Source of the DNA: a virus
Virus record (IMG/VR): IMGVR_UViG_3300033550_000002
Coordinates: 1-64,000 of that record
Length of the DNA stretch: 64,000 nt
Direction: 5' to 3' (one strand)
Shown: one piece after another, positions 17,655 to 27,047 of the stretch
How positions within the stretch are numbered: position 1 is the stretch's first letter
How the letters are laid out: each line of letters begins with the position of its first letter
The notes under the pieces: model-generated
What the model was told of the DNA's origin: nothing
Databases searched by the model: none
Seen by the model: only the letters and a program-made list of their open reading frames with translations
Position numbers and translations under genes: made by a program

Positions 17655-19607
17655 TCAATCCTGGTAGCACCCGATCCAGCTCTGCGAGGCGGGGGACACG
17701 CCACAGGTGATCGGGACGCCCTGGAAGGTGGTGGTGAGCGCGTCCATGGCCCGCTGGCCGATCTCCTCCACGCGGTCCACGGGCACCTCCAGCACGATCT
17801 CGTCGTGGATGACCAGGCAGAGCATGGACAACGTCTCGGGGTCCATGCGGAGCAGGCCGTCGCACAGGAGGTCGCGGGTCGTCGACTGGCCGATCTGAGC
17901 CGGGGCCTGCGTGTACTCCTGGCCGGGGATGACACGCAGCGGGCGGCCCCACTTGCTGGCCACGAGCCCGGTCCGCACGGCGCGCTTGCGGATCTGGTCG
18001 CGCCAGCGGCACAGCACCGGAAAGGCCCGCTTCATCCCCTCGTCGAACTGCGTGGTGATCTCCAGCGACAGACCCGTCAGGGCGCTCGCCCCGGCCGGGC
18101 CCTGGCCGTAGTTCCAGGCGTGCGTGATCGCCTTGGCCTTCTTGCGGGACTCGTCGGAGCGGTCACCGAAGACGCGGAACGCGACCTCGCGGTGCATGTC
18201 CATCCCGGGGCGGGCGAGCTTCATGTACTCCGGGTCCTTGCACCATCCGGCGATGGCGCGGGCGTCGACCTGGTCGAGGTCGATCGCGATGAACACGTAC
18301 CCCTCGCGCGCCTTGAACATCGCTCGCTGAGCGAGCGCCGCCCCCCGCTTGCCGATGTTCGTGACCGACGGCTCGATGTGCGCCCAGCGACCGGACGCCT
18401 GGATGTCGCCGATGCGGGCGTGCACCCGGCCGTCGGGGCAGATGTTCTTCAGCACCTCCTCGGCCTTCGCGTTGGCCGAGGTGACCTGGATCGCGGCTTC
18501 GCACAGCTCGATCACGGCCGGGTTGTCGGCGTACTTGCGCATCAGGCCCGGCACGGACTCCTTGCCGCGCAGCCACGCCTCGCGCCCCAGCGCGTGCCTG
18601 GACAGGGCGAGGGAGCCCTTGAGGGTGTACGGGATGTCGCGGTCGCGGACGCCCGCCTCGCGCAGCGCCGCCTCGAACGCCGTCTTCCCCTCGGTCGTCA
18701 TGAGCGGAGAGGAGCTGATCGGCTTGACGCGCTTCTTGTAGCCGGTCCGCAGGTCGGGGCACGGCCGGTCGTACAGGTACTCGTACAGGTGCCGGATGCG
18801 CTTGCCCCGCTTCGTGGTGCGCGGGATGCGGACCTCGACCTCTTCCAGCCAGGTGATCTGGGACTCCGGGAGCGGGACCCCGGCCTTCTCGTGCAGGAAG
18901 GCGTAGGCGTTCAGGCGCTGGTTCTCAGTCGCCTCGACCTGCCGGTGAACCTCTTCGAGGTCGACACCCAGGCCCTTCATGTACATGCCGTTCTGGATGG
19001 CCGCGATGGCGACCTCGCGCCGGACGACACCGATCAGCCCCTTCGAGCGGGCCCGGCGGCCCAGCTCGAAGTAGACGGAGCGGGAGACCTCCAGGTCTCC
19101 ACAGAGGTAGGAGCGGTAGTCCGGGTCGTCGAGCGGGATGCGGTCCAGGCCGCCGTGCAGCGCCGCCAGACGCATGATGTCGTCGGTCTTGCCGCTCAGC
19201 CCGTAGCGCGCGGCGGTCGCGTTCAGGGAGTAGCCGATGCGCAGATCTGCGGGCTCCAGGCCCTTGTTCCGCAGCGCGTTCATGTTCAGCGCGACGCCGG
19301 GTCTCAGCTTCGGGTACGGAGGGTTGACGCTCCGCTCTCCCACGAGGGTGTCGACGCACTTGGCCGCGAGCTTCCAGTAGTCGGCCCCGCAGTGGACGGC
19401 CAGGGCGATCAGGTCGAAGCCCAGGATGTTGTGGCCGTAGATCACGTCGCTCGCGTACAGGACGTCGAGGAGTTCCTGCGGGTCGGTGGACACCTGCGGC
19501 TCTCCGCCGTCGGTGACCCAGCCGACCAGCCGGACGAAAGGTCCCTGGTGGCCGCCACGGTAGATCAGGTCCGCGTCGGCCGTCTCGATGTCGAATCCGG
19601 TGATCAC
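17655..19607 (-). CDS. polA: DNA polymerase I (family A) with 3'-5' exonuclease
   Basis: 650 aa, replicative polymerase. Start is GTG 19607, placed right before the first exonuclease motif and after GGGGGAGAAGG; an upstream extension is non-coding. Exonuclease residues: D6/E8 (FDIET), N60 and D65 (NILGFD), Y167 and D171 (YLCGD). Polymerase motif A is DLDQVDAR (D443, R450), motif B runs from K490 to WNYG near 500, and motif C is HDE at 601-603. There is no 5'-3' exonuclease domain. All key catalytic residues are present. Confidence 0.95.
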   Translation of the reverse strand: MITGFDIETADADLIYRGGHQGPFVRLVGWVTDGGEPQVSTDPQELLDVLYASDVIYGHNILGFDLIALAVHCGADYWKLAAKCVDTLVGERSVNPPYPKLRPGVALNMNALRNKGLEPADLRIGYSLNATAARYGLSGKTDDIMRLAALHGGLDRIPLDDPDYRSYLCGDLEVSRSVYFELGRRARSKGLIGVVRREVAIAAIQNGMYMKGLGVDLEEVHRQVEATENQRLNAYAFLHEKAGVPLPESQITWLEEVEVRIPRTTKRGKRIRHLYEYLYDRPCPDLRTGYKKRVKPISSSPLMTTEGKTAFEAALREAGVRDRDIPYTLKGSLALSRHALGREAWLRGKESVPGLMRKYADNPAVIELCEAAIQVTSANAKAEEVLKNICPDGRVHARIGDIQASGRWAHIEPSVTNIGKRGAALAQRAMFKAREGYVFIAIDLDQVDARAIAGWCKDPEYMKLARPGMDMHREVAFRVFGDRSDESRKKAKAITHAWNYGQGPAGASALTGLSLEITTQFDEGMKRAFPVLCRWRDQIRKRAVRTGLVASKWGRPLRVIPGQEYTQAPAQIGQSTTRDLLCDGLLRMDPETLSMLCLVIHDEIVLEVPVDRVEEIGQRAMDALTTTFQGVPITCGVSPASQSWIGCYQD

Positions 19608-19620
19608 CCTTCTCCCCCTC

Positions 19621-20568
19621 TCACGATGTCCCGGTGGCTGCCGGGAGCATGTAGCGCTCTTCCCAGGTACGGAGACGTTCGAAGTATCGAGGCCCAAGAT
19701 CCTTGGCTCGGTGGAGTTTTGGGAGGCCAGGTATGCAAAGATGGTAGCATTCCTCGCCATTTCTGGGCACAGGCGTGGACGTGAAAACGTGCTCCTTGAG
19801 CAGCGCTTCCGGGAAGAGGTCCCGGACCCACTCCTGGCCGTGCACTCGGGGCATCAGGTCGCGGTCCTTCTCGCTGCTGACGCCCAGCCACATCAGGTAC
19901 TCCTCGCGCGAGCGCACCGAGAGGGTCGGGAGGTCCGGGCCCACAGGGGTGTACTGGACGCCCCAGCCGGGCTCCAGGAGGGCCGGAGTGGGCACCCCGG
20001 TCATCCGGGCCGCCATGGCCTGCGGGACGCCCTTGGAGCGCACGATGTCGGCCGCGAAGGACCGGAAGGCGGAGTCGCCCCGGGTGGCCGCCTCCAGCCC
20101 GAGGTGGATGATCCGCATGTCGCACGATCCGGTCACCCGGGAGGCGAGCATCCCCTCCGGCCGCGTCATCCACTTCGACACGGTCTTGTGGTGGATGTCG
20201 GTCATCTCCTCGAAGAACGAGGAGCTGAACAGCATCAGCGGGCTGAGGAGCGTGACGGCGGCCAGCCGCCTGCGGCGGGTCCAGTGCCTGCGGTTCACGT
20301 AGGCCCACCACGTGAACGACAGGATCTGGCCCCGCTCGACAGGGCTGTACACGTGCAGCAGGTCGACGTCCCTCGGGTTGCCGTTGTACGGACTCCGGAA
20401 GACGGTCTGGTTCGGCCGGACCATGACGCGGTCCACGGCCCGCAGGAGGTGCGGGAAAGAGGACACGGAAGGCAGGAGGGTCCGGGCCCTCGCGATCCTC
20501 TCCTGCGGCGTACCGGAGCGGTCTCCAGGAGGCCGCCCCGGAGGCCGCCCGGTGGGCTGTCGGGGCAC
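19621..20568 (-). CDS. hypothetical protein of the replication block
   Basis: 315 aa, GTG 20568 with GGAGGAAG upstream. Pro/Arg-rich N-terminus, one hydrophobic stretch (LAAVTLLSPLMLFSSSFF, about 103-120) and a charged C-terminus. No family recognised. It sits between the primase-helicase and the polymerase with almost no gaps, so a replication-linked role is likely. It could be an accessory nuclease or adaptor, but no catalytic pattern was seen. Confidence 0.6.
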   Translation of the reverse strand: MPRQPTGRPPGRPPGDRSGTPQERIARARTLLPSVSSFPHLLRAVDRVMVRPNQTVFRSPYNGNPRDVDLLHVYSPVERGQILSFTWWAYVNRRHWTRRRRLAAVTLLSPLMLFSSSFFEEMTDIHHKTVSKWMTRPEGMLASRVTGSCDMRIIHLGLEAATRGDSAFRSFAADIVRSKGVPQAMAARMTGVPTPALLEPGWGVQYTPVGPDLPTLSVRSREEYLMWLGVSSEKDRDLMPRVHGQEWVRDLFPEALLKEHVFTSTPVPRNGEECYHLCIPGLPKLHRAKDLGPRYFERLRTWEERYMLPAATGTS

Positions 20569-20581
20569 GCCTTCCTCCGGG

Positions 20582-22861
20582 TCAGCTTCGGGCGATGGGG
20601 ATGTAGCGCACCCTTCCGCGCTCGGTGGTCCGGTGGATCAGACCGGCCTTCATGAGAACGTTCAGGTCCGACTCGATGTCCCGTTCCTGGACCTTCGAGC
20701 GGAAGCGCGAGTACAGATCCTGCTCGGTGACGCCTTCCTTCCGGCCCTGGATCGCGGTCAGGATCTCGTTCTGCCGGGCCGCCCATTCGGAGTGCAGGAT
20801 GCGCCCGGCGACCCGCGTTGTCGAGCGGTACCACTCCTCGGCCAGGTGCATTGCCTTGAGCAGGTGCGGCATCCGTACGATCTTCTCGCGCTCGGACATC
20901 GCCAGGACGATCGCGGCCTTCATCATCGAGTCGCCCATGCGAGTGGCGGTGGGCAGCAGAACCTCGCTCAGCTCGTGCCCGTCGGCCGCGTTGTGCAGCT
21001 CCCACTTCGCCTTCTGGAGCCGCGTCCAGGCTTCGCCCTCGAACGGGATCATCACCGTCTGGCCGGGCTCCGTGGTGTTCATCCAGAAGGCCCGTGCGGC
21101 CAGCAGGTCGTTGATCAGGCCCTGTCGCACCGGGTCGTCGCCCGGGGTCTGGCCGTCGAACTGTTCGGTGAACATCCGCTCCTCGGTGATCGGCGGCGGG
21201 TCGGCCTCCGCGATCAGGAAACGGGTCAGGTGGCCGGACTGGTAGTCCTGGATCGTCAGGGAGGCGGCGACCTGCTTCAGGGTGCCGCAGAGGAACGTGA
21301 TGAAGTTCGTCCGGATGACGGACATGTCGCGCTCTTCGTGCTCCTTCAGGTTCCCCACGCGAAGGGCGACGCGGACGCGGCCGGAGAACAGCTCCGTCAT
21401 GTGCTCCTTGACACCGGCCAGGTAGCGCTTGGCGGCCTGTTCGTACAGCAGGCCGTGAGCCTCGTCGCGGAAGAACACAGAGGTGCGCCCGTTGCGCTCG
21501 GGCAGAATCACGCTCAGCGCCTCGGACGTCACGTCGGAGCCGAGCAGGTAGGGGAACTGATCGCTGGAGGCGTCGTCCAGCATGTCGACCCACATCATCA
21601 TCGCGGTCGTCTTCCGGGCGCGCGTGGTGGGCCCGAGGATGAAGAACCACAGGGTGAGGTTGGTGTCGAACTTCGTCGGGCACTTGCCGAACTCGCCGAA
21701 GACCGCCGACAGGAGCGTGCAGGCACCGGCCCGGTGGTAGATCTCGGGGGCGTCGGTGCGCGTCCTGGCCCACTGGGTGTAGCGGTCGACGAAGGTATCC
21801 GTGGGGACCCGGTCGCGCTCGTCGGGCTTCAGGATCTGGACGGATTCGGCGAACGCCAGCAGCTTCTTCTCGGGGTTCTCCGTGCTCTTGTCGGCCTCCT
21901 TGCGGAATCCGACGTCGGAGAAGGAGTTGCGGACCGGCTGATTGTCGGGGTGGTCGTAGGCGCGGACGAGCTGCGTCCACAGCTCGCTCTCGTGGCGGCC
22001 GTCGATCTTGTACTTGTTGCACTTCGCGTCCCAGGCGATGTGCATGGCCGTCAGCCGGGACGTGTTCAGGCGCGCGAGCAGGCTGAGCAGCTTCCAGAGC
22101 GTCTTCGACCGGTCCTGGTCGGGGCGCAGGTCGGAGGCGTACAGGTCGTACACCTCGGGGCTGGACCGGAAGACCTCGGCGGACTCGCGGATCGACTGGG
22201 CCGAGTAGTACCACTCGTTCTTCGGGGGCATCTCGGAGCCGGTGGACGGCCGGTCCTGGGTGCTGAACGGCGGGTAGGGGCTCGCGAGCGCCTTGAGCGT
22301 GTACGTGGGGCCCATCTTCGGCTGCGGGATCTGCCAGCGGGGACGGCCGTGCCGGGCGTACTTGTTGTTCGAGGTGCCGGGGACGCGCAGGAGCTGGCCC
22401 GCATCCCAGCCGCCGGGGTCGCAGCCGTCTCCCCGGTGCTCCGTGGCGATCGACCGCGAGATGTCGACGAGCTGTGCCGGGTCGTCGGTCTCCGTGATCC
22501 AGTACAGGTGATGGCGGCCCTCGGAAGACTCGACGGCCATGGTCGGCTCGGCCTTCAGGCGGTCGAGCGGCAGCGTGTCGGCATCCGCGTACGCCGCCCA
22601 CTGGTGGGCGATGTTGCTGCCCTTCCGGCTGCTGCGGGACTTGAACAGGGCCGGGACGGTGTACACGTCCTTGTCGCTGTTGTGCAGGCAGAACGCGACC
22701 AGATCCTCCTCCTGGGAAGGCCAGGAGAAGAAGTGCGTCTGCGTGGGTCCGGTCTCCTCGTCGAAGACCCCTCCGGGATAGAGCGACAGGGCGACGAATC
22801 CGATGTCCTTTCCGTCGGGGTCCGTCTTCGGAAAGAGCGTGCGGAAGAACACGAAGCTCAC
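20582..22861 (-). CDS. primase-helicase (AEP-type primase fused to RecA-like ATPase)
   Basis: 759 aa from GTG 22861, which has GGAGG 8 nt upstream. The N-terminal third looks like an archaeo-eukaryotic primase: YADAD (D92, D94), SSEGRHHLYW with the conserved His near 117, and RVPGTSNNK near 159-167. The C-terminal part has a Walker A-like GPTTRARKTT (K417) and Walker B-like FFRDEAHG (D466, E467), resembling DUF3987-type helicases. The last 100 residues look like a winged helix. It would prime and unwind at the fork for the family A polymerase. Confidence 0.8.
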   Translation of the reverse strand: MSFVFFRTLFPKTDPDGKDIGFVALSLYPGGVFDEETGPTQTHFFSWPSQEEDLVAFCLHNSDKDVYTVPALFKSRSSRKGSNIAHQWAAYADADTLPLDRLKAEPTMAVESSEGRHHLYWITETDDPAQLVDISRSIATEHRGDGCDPGGWDAGQLLRVPGTSNNKYARHGRPRWQIPQPKMGPTYTLKALASPYPPFSTQDRPSTGSEMPPKNEWYYSAQSIRESAEVFRSSPEVYDLYASDLRPDQDRSKTLWKLLSLLARLNTSRLTAMHIAWDAKCNKYKIDGRHESELWTQLVRAYDHPDNQPVRNSFSDVGFRKEADKSTENPEKKLLAFAESVQILKPDERDRVPTDTFVDRYTQWARTRTDAPEIYHRAGACTLLSAVFGEFGKCPTKFDTNLTLWFFILGPTTRARKTTAMMMWVDMLDDASSDQFPYLLGSDVTSEALSVILPERNGRTSVFFRDEAHGLLYEQAAKRYLAGVKEHMTELFSGRVRVALRVGNLKEHEERDMSVIRTNFITFLCGTLKQVAASLTIQDYQSGHLTRFLIAEADPPPITEERMFTEQFDGQTPGDDPVRQGLINDLLAARAFWMNTTEPGQTVMIPFEGEAWTRLQKAKWELHNAADGHELSEVLLPTATRMGDSMMKAAIVLAMSEREKIVRMPHLLKAMHLAEEWYRSTTRVAGRILHSEWAARQNEILTAIQGRKEGVTEQDLYSRFRSKVQERDIESDLNVLMKAGLIHRTTERGRVRYIPIARS

Positions 22862-22900
22862 TGCGTGCCCTCCTTTTCTGTGCGACGTTCCAGTACGGAA

Positions 22901-22967
22901 AGGGCGGGGCCCCCGAGAGGACCCCGCCCTGTGGGGCTGGGCGGATTCGATCGTATCCGCCCAGCCC
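22901..22967 (-). terminator. tandem hairpins downstream of 22980-24140
   Basis: AGGGCGGGG (22901-22909) pairs with CCCCGCCCT (22922-22930). GGGCTGGGCGGAT (22934-22946) pairs perfectly with ATCCGCCCAGCCC (22955-22967). Two stable hairpins without a long T-tract, as is common in actinobacteria. They may attenuate rather than block read-through to the primase gene. Confidence 0.7.
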
Positions 22968-22979
22968 TTCCGGCTCACG

Positions 22980-24140
22980 TCAGCCGGTGTACTCGTCGGT
23001 GCCGCCGGACTGGCCGGGCACCTCGTTCCACTGCGTTCCGAGCCAGACCGCCGTGACGATCTCGCCCGTGCCCTTGAGCAGGACGTCGACCTTGGCACCC
23101 GCGTTCGCGCCGAGGGCGATGCCGCCCACGGTGTCCCACGTGATCTCGCCCTCGGCCTCCGAGCCGTCCAGCCGCTCGATGACGACCTTGCGCTCGGGGA
23201 CCGGCTGGAACGGCTGCCACATGCTCAGGTAGTCGTTGACCGGGAAGTACTTCTCCTTCAGGACGTCGGAGGAGTCGCCGTTGTCGCGGATGGCGTACTT
23301 CTGGTCGAGGACGTGCACCAGCAGGGCCTCGTTCACGTCGGCGACCTCGCCGGTCTCCGCGTAGACGTAGCCGCCGGACTCGTCGACCTTGACGACCAGC
23401 ACCGCGTCGCCCGTCTCCGGGTCCACCAGGACGTTGATCCGGTCGCCGTTCTCGTCGAGCCGGTCGCGGAACTTCGGCTTCTTCGAGGTGACGACGTTGA
23501 TCTGCGCCATGACGACCTGCTCGTCCATGCGCTCGGCGACCTCGTGCATGTTCGCCTTGTTCACGCGGTCACCGGCCGCCGTCGCGCCGGAGGCGACGCG
23601 CAGCGCACGGCCCTGCTCGTTCGGACCGCCGGTCCGGTTGCCCTGCGGCTTGAAGAACGCGGTCTTGATCGTGAAGACCGGGACCTCGATCTCGTAGTCG
23701 AAGCGGCGGCGGCCGAAGCGCGGGGCGACGTGGTTGGCCTGGACGATGAAGTAGGGCAGCGGGACCTCGGCGATCTTCTCCGTGGCACCGGCCTTCAGCA
23801 TCGCCTCGACCTGGTCGAACAGGACGTAGGTCTTGCCGTCCTTCTGGGCGATGCAGGTCTTCGAGGAGAGCCGGGGAACGAACTTCTCGTCGACCGTGGG
23901 GGAGGTCAGACGGATCGGCACCCACATCTTGTCCAGCAGGCCGACGTCGCGCGGGTCGCTGTAGACCTTGCGCTCGTCGCGGGCCTGGACGGCCTCGCCG
24001 GACTCCTCCTCGTCCAGCTCGATCTCGTCGAGGATGTCGTCGAACTCGCCGACGGCCAGGTCCTCGTCACCGCCGTCGAGGTCGATGGCGGGCTCCTCGG
24101 CCGGGGCGTCCCACGGGTCGAACGTCGTCTCGTCGCTCAT
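22980..24140 (-). CDS. hypothetical replication/recombination protein, acidic N-terminus
   Basis: 386 aa. The first 60 residues are strongly acidic (IDLDGGDEDLAVGEFDDIL), followed by a beta-rich domain. It lies between the RecT-like protein and the primase-helicase. An acidic tail plus a beta domain is reminiscent of single-strand DNA-binding or annealing partners, but the order is unusual (acidic end first) and no OB-fold signature was seen. ATG 24140; the leader is AC/GA-rich like that of the RecT gene. Confidence 0.6.
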   Translation of the reverse strand: MSDETTFDPWDAPAEEPAIDLDGGDEDLAVGEFDDILDEIELDEEESGEAVQARDERKVYSDPRDVGLLDKMWVPIRLTSPTVDEKFVPRLSSKTCIAQKDGKTYVLFDQVEAMLKAGATEKIAEVPLPYFIVQANHVAPRFGRRRFDYEIEVPVFTIKTAFFKPQGNRTGGPNEQGRALRVASGATAAGDRVNKANMHEVAERMDEQVVMAQINVVTSKKPKFRDRLDENGDRINVLVDPETGDAVLVVKVDESGGYVYAETGEVADVNEALLVHVLDQKYAIRDNGDSSDVLKEKYFPVNDYLSMWQPFQPVPERKVVIERLDGSEAEGEITWDTVGGIALGANAGAKVDVLLKGTGEIVTAVWLGTQWNEVPGQSGGTDEYTG

Positions 24141-24176
24141 GTCTCGTTGCCTCTCGTCTCTCGTGTGTTCCGCGTG

Positions 24177-25334
24177 TCAGCGGAGGTCGGTGATGATGGA
24201 TTCCATGTGCGCGGAGAGCGTGGCCTCGCGGCCCCCCATCTCCACCATGGCCTCCGCCTTTCCGCTCTCCTGGGCCGCAGCGATGGCGGCCTGGAGGGCG
24301 GAAGTCTTCTGGTCGGGCGACGCGTCCTCGCGGCCCGCGATGCGCTGGGACCATTCGAGGATGCCCTCGGCGTCGAGCTTGTCGGCCATCTCCCGCATCC
24401 GGTTCATGACGCGGCCGTGGGCCTTGTTCTCGGTCTCGTCGGTGACGTTCAGGACGCGGCCCTCCAGGGGCGCTCCGGACTCGTCGACCTGGACGCCCAG
24501 CTCCTCCGGGGTGTACATGGCGTTCGCCATGGCCAGCTCGTCGTCGCGGTCGCCGGAGAACGTGACGCCCAGGGTGGACATGAAGTTCTTGATGCCGAGG
24601 ATCACGTCGGGCGCGCCGTCGCGGGTGACGCCGGACTTCGCCCGGCTCTTCAGCATCTCGGGGCCGTAGCTCTGCCAGGTGCCCTTGTTCGTGAGGCCCT
24701 GGATGGAGTTGGCCCGCTTCATGGTCCAGACGGACTCGAACCGGATGATCTTCGCAAGGTCGAACTTCGTCTCCGCGATCGTCGCACGCAGGGCGTCGAA
24801 GTCGTACTGGCCGTGCAGCTCGCCGAGCTGCTTGCGGAGGGCGGCGACCTCTTCCGTGGAGGGCTTCTCGTCCAGCAGGGCGAGTTCCTTCAGGTCGGAG
24901 ATCCGCTCCAGGAGCTGCCTGCGCTGGAGGTCGTACAGGTTCTGCGTCGACTCCAGCAGGTCGGTCTTCTGCCGACGCTCCTCGTCCCGCATCCGGCGGA
25001 AGTTGTCGAGGTCGTCCTGGCTGGTCCGGCGCACCAGGGTCGCCGTGGCCTTCAGCGCGTCACCCTCGACGTGCACCTTGTGCCCGGCGGCCAGCGCCAG
25101 GGCGACCATGAGGTGCGAGGAGATGCTGGCCTTCAGCACGCCCTTCGACTCGAAGACGTAGATGTGCTGCATGGCGGAGGCGGGGTCGATGCCGAGCGAA
25201 GCGCCGATGCGCATCATGTACTCGACGGAGGCCGGGTCCTTGTGGATGTGCTCCGGCATGAGCCTGGACTTGGCCAGGCGCTGAGCCTGGGCGGGGTCGA
25301 CCTCTCCGGTCGTGCGTCGCACCAGCTCTGACAT
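24177..25334 (-). CDS. RecT-like single-strand annealing protein
   Basis: 385 aa. Residues 25-90 follow the RecT pattern: HKDPASVEYMMRIGASLG, IDPASAMQHIYVFESKG, then a Ser/His/Met helix and a strand. A charged helical insert (105-190) is long for the family, and residues 190-260 return to the core (WTMKRANS, TNKGTWQSYGPEML). Such proteins anneal DNA made single-stranded by a partner exonuclease, here probably the Cas4-like nuclease just upstream. ATG 25334 follows GAGGAAG. Confidence 0.75.
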   Translation of the reverse strand: MSELVRRTTGEVDPAQAQRLAKSRLMPEHIHKDPASVEYMMRIGASLGIDPASAMQHIYVFESKGVLKASISSHLMVALALAAGHKVHVEGDALKATATLVRRTSQDDLDNFRRMRDEERRQKTDLLESTQNLYDLQRRQLLERISDLKELALLDEKPSTEEVAALRKQLGELHGQYDFDALRATIAETKFDLAKIIRFESVWTMKRANSIQGLTNKGTWQSYGPEMLKSRAKSGVTRDGAPDVILGIKNFMSTLGVTFSGDRDDELAMANAMYTPEELGVQVDESGAPLEGRVLNVTDETENKAHGRVMNRMREMADKLDAEGILEWSQRIAGREDASPDQKTSALQAAIAAAQESGKAEAMVEMGGREATLSAHMESIITDLR

Positions 25335-25404
25335 GGGCTTCCTCGTTTTTCGTCTCGTGTATCGCGTGTTTTCGTGTTCCGTCTCGTCGTGTTCTCGTAC
25401 CTCT

Positions 25405-25436
25405 AGCTTACCACAATCAGCGGCGCAGCCTAGGCC
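25405..25436 (-). promoter_or_regulatory. promoter of the RecT-like gene with CCTAGGCC site
   Basis: On the minus strand TAAGCT (25405-25410) is preceded by TGG (extended -10). CCTAGGCC (25429-25436) overlaps the -35 position. The site lies within the last codons of the upstream nuclease gene, so part of the match could reflect coding sequence. The roughly 60-nt leader is AC-rich. Confidence 0.5.
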
Positions 25437-26259
25437 GAATCACGCACGGGAAGCACTTGGGGTGCGGGCTCAGTTCGGACGCCCGGCCGTCGCGGACCAT
25501 CGAGGTCAGCTTCTCGGCCCTCCGGAGGACCCCCTCGGCCACGTCGTCCCTGTATGCACAGGACGTGACCCAGATGTCCTCCACGTTGTTCGAGTCGCGG
25601 GGGATGAAGACGAGCACCGCATAGTCCGCCTGACGGCCGGACCGACGCAAGCCCCGCAGGTAGAGCATGGTCTGGCCCATGTACTCGTCGGGCACGCCGC
25701 CCGACTGCTCGGCCGAGGCCGCGATCAGGCCCACCAGTCGGGCCATCTGCTCTTCCTTCAGCAGTCCGCCGCGCTCCAGCGCCCGTAGCTCATCCAGTTC
25801 CGCGCGCTCCTGGGCGGTCAGGCCCATGGTGTACGCGGAGGGGTTGGCTGAAGACCGGTACTCCTTCAGCTTCTTCAGGTCGGTGGTCTTCCAGTCGACG
25901 ATCGTGAGCTTCTTCGGCAGGTACAGGTCGATGTGCCCCTTGACCAGTCCGAGACCGGGAACTTCCGCCACCTCGACAGTGATCTCCTGCTCGGCGTGCG
26001 GGTAGATCCGGTCGAGGTCCCGCTCCAGCTTCTCGTGCACGGCTGTTCCCAGCCACGCCTTCAGGCTGAAGCCACGGTCGCCGCGTCCCTCGATGCCGAG
26101 AGAGCTGGCGATCTTCTTGGCCACGCAGACGTCGCACTTGTCGGCCAGATCACTGGGCCCGGGGGCCCGCTGGAGATCTCGCTGACTCGGTTGCGTGATG
26201 GCGGAGACTGCGACGCCCTCGACGAAAGTCCGAATATTTTTCTGATCTTCTGTGGTCAC
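25417..26259 (-). CDS. Cas4/RecB-like PD-(D/E)XK exonuclease
   Basis: 280 aa. Core motifs: His near 75 (GTAVHEKLERD), GHIDLYLPKKLTIVDWKTT with D111, D122 and K124, and QTMLYLRGL (QxxxY type). Cysteines near both ends, C42-x2-C45 and C-F-P-C close to the C-terminus, match the iron-sulphur arrangement of Cas4/AddB nucleases. It likely resects DNA ends for the RecT-like protein. GTG 26259 overlaps the upstream stop (GTGA), so it is coupled to the glycosyltransferase gene. Confidence 0.8.
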   Translation of the reverse strand: MTTEDQKNIRTFVEGVAVSAITQPSQRDLQRAPGPSDLADKCDVCVAKKIASSLGIEGRGDRGFSLKAWLGTAVHEKLERDLDRIYPHAEQEITVEVAEVPGLGLVKGHIDLYLPKKLTIVDWKTTDLKKLKEYRSSANPSAYTMGLTAQERAELDELRALERGGLLKEEQMARLVGLIAASAEQSGGVPDEYMGQTMLYLRGLRRSGRQADYAVLVFIPRDSNNVEDIWVTSCAYRDDVAEGVLRRAEKLTSMVRDGRASELSPHPKCFPCVIRPRLRR

Positions 26260-26978
26260 GTCGCAACCTTACACTCCGGCACTGACAGCCGGGCCAGGTC
26301 GCGCGCTTCCGCGAGCACCCCCTTCCATTCGCCGTGGATCTGGGCCTCCCGGTACAGGCGCAGGCGCTCCACAGAGGTCTCCGAGCCGACGTACCGGGTC
26401 TTCCTGGCGGGCTTCTCGTGCCAGAGGTGGTACAGCGGGGCGACGCCCCGCGCCGGAGGGCCGTACAGGCCGTTCAGCGCGAGGGCCCACGCTTCGTCCT
26501 CCTGCCCCCACCCGACGAAGCCCGGGTCGAGCGGGCAGTCCAGGTACACGTCCCGGCGCAGCACCGTCACGCCGCCGCCCTCGTAGCCCTTGTAGGGGTC
26601 CTGGTCGTACCAGATCCGGCGGCCGGTCAGGGAGCCGGGCTCGTCGCCCAGGTAGATGCGCTCGGTGGCCTGCGTGCCAAACCGGTACACCTTCAGGTGC
26701 GGCATGGCCCACGGCGCTCCGTTGCGTACCGCGCACACCGCCTCGGGGAGGCCGGGCACCAGGCAGTCGGCGTCGGCCACGATCACGATGGGTTCGCCGT
26801 TCGTCCTGGACAGGGCCGAGGCCACGGCCTGCGCCTTGCACCACGGTTCGGGCGAGTTCCCGATCAGAATCCTGGCGTTTTCCAGGTGATCGGAGTACCA
26901 GGCCGTTACGTGCTGAAGCGCTCGCCTGCGCCACGGTGTTCCGTTGGCGAACGGAATCAGGACAGCTATCTCATGCAT
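26256..26978 (-). CDS. GT-A glycosyltransferase (galactosyltransferase-like)
   Basis: 240 aa. DXD motif VADADCLV near residue 88; GFVGWGQEDEAWALAL near 155-170 and HLWHEKP near 184 match the GWGxEDxE and HxWH signatures of beta-1,4-galactosyltransferase-like enzymes. It is the third glycosyltransferase in the window but is placed with early recombination genes. Possible targets are DNA bases, host wall glycans or a virion protein; the sequence does not decide. The ATG lies only a few nt after a CAGGAT box, so the mRNA may be leaderless. Confidence 0.75.
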   Translation of the reverse strand: MHEIAVLIPFANGTPWRRRALQHVTAWYSDHLENARILIGNSPEPWCKAQAVASALSRTNGEPIVIVADADCLVPGLPEAVCAVRNGAPWAMPHLKVYRFGTQATERIYLGDEPGSLTGRRIWYDQDPYKGYEGGGVTVLRRDVYLDCPLDPGFVGWGQEDEAWALALNGLYGPPARGVAPLYHLWHEKPARKTRYVGSETSVERLRLYREAQIHGEWKGVLAEARDLARLSVPECKVAT

Positions 26979-26994
26979 GGCCGTATCCTGACAC

Positions 26995-27034
26995 GGAAGC
27001 CGGTCCGTGGGTGGGGACGCACGGACCGGCTTCC
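26995..27034 (-). terminator. hairpin terminator downstream of 27048-27728
   Basis: GGAAGCCGGTCCGTG (26995-27009) pairs with CACGGACCGGCTTCC (27020-27034), a perfect 15-bp stem right after the leftward stop codon. Confidence 0.8.
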
Positions 27035-27047
27035 GCCGGGGCGGCGG

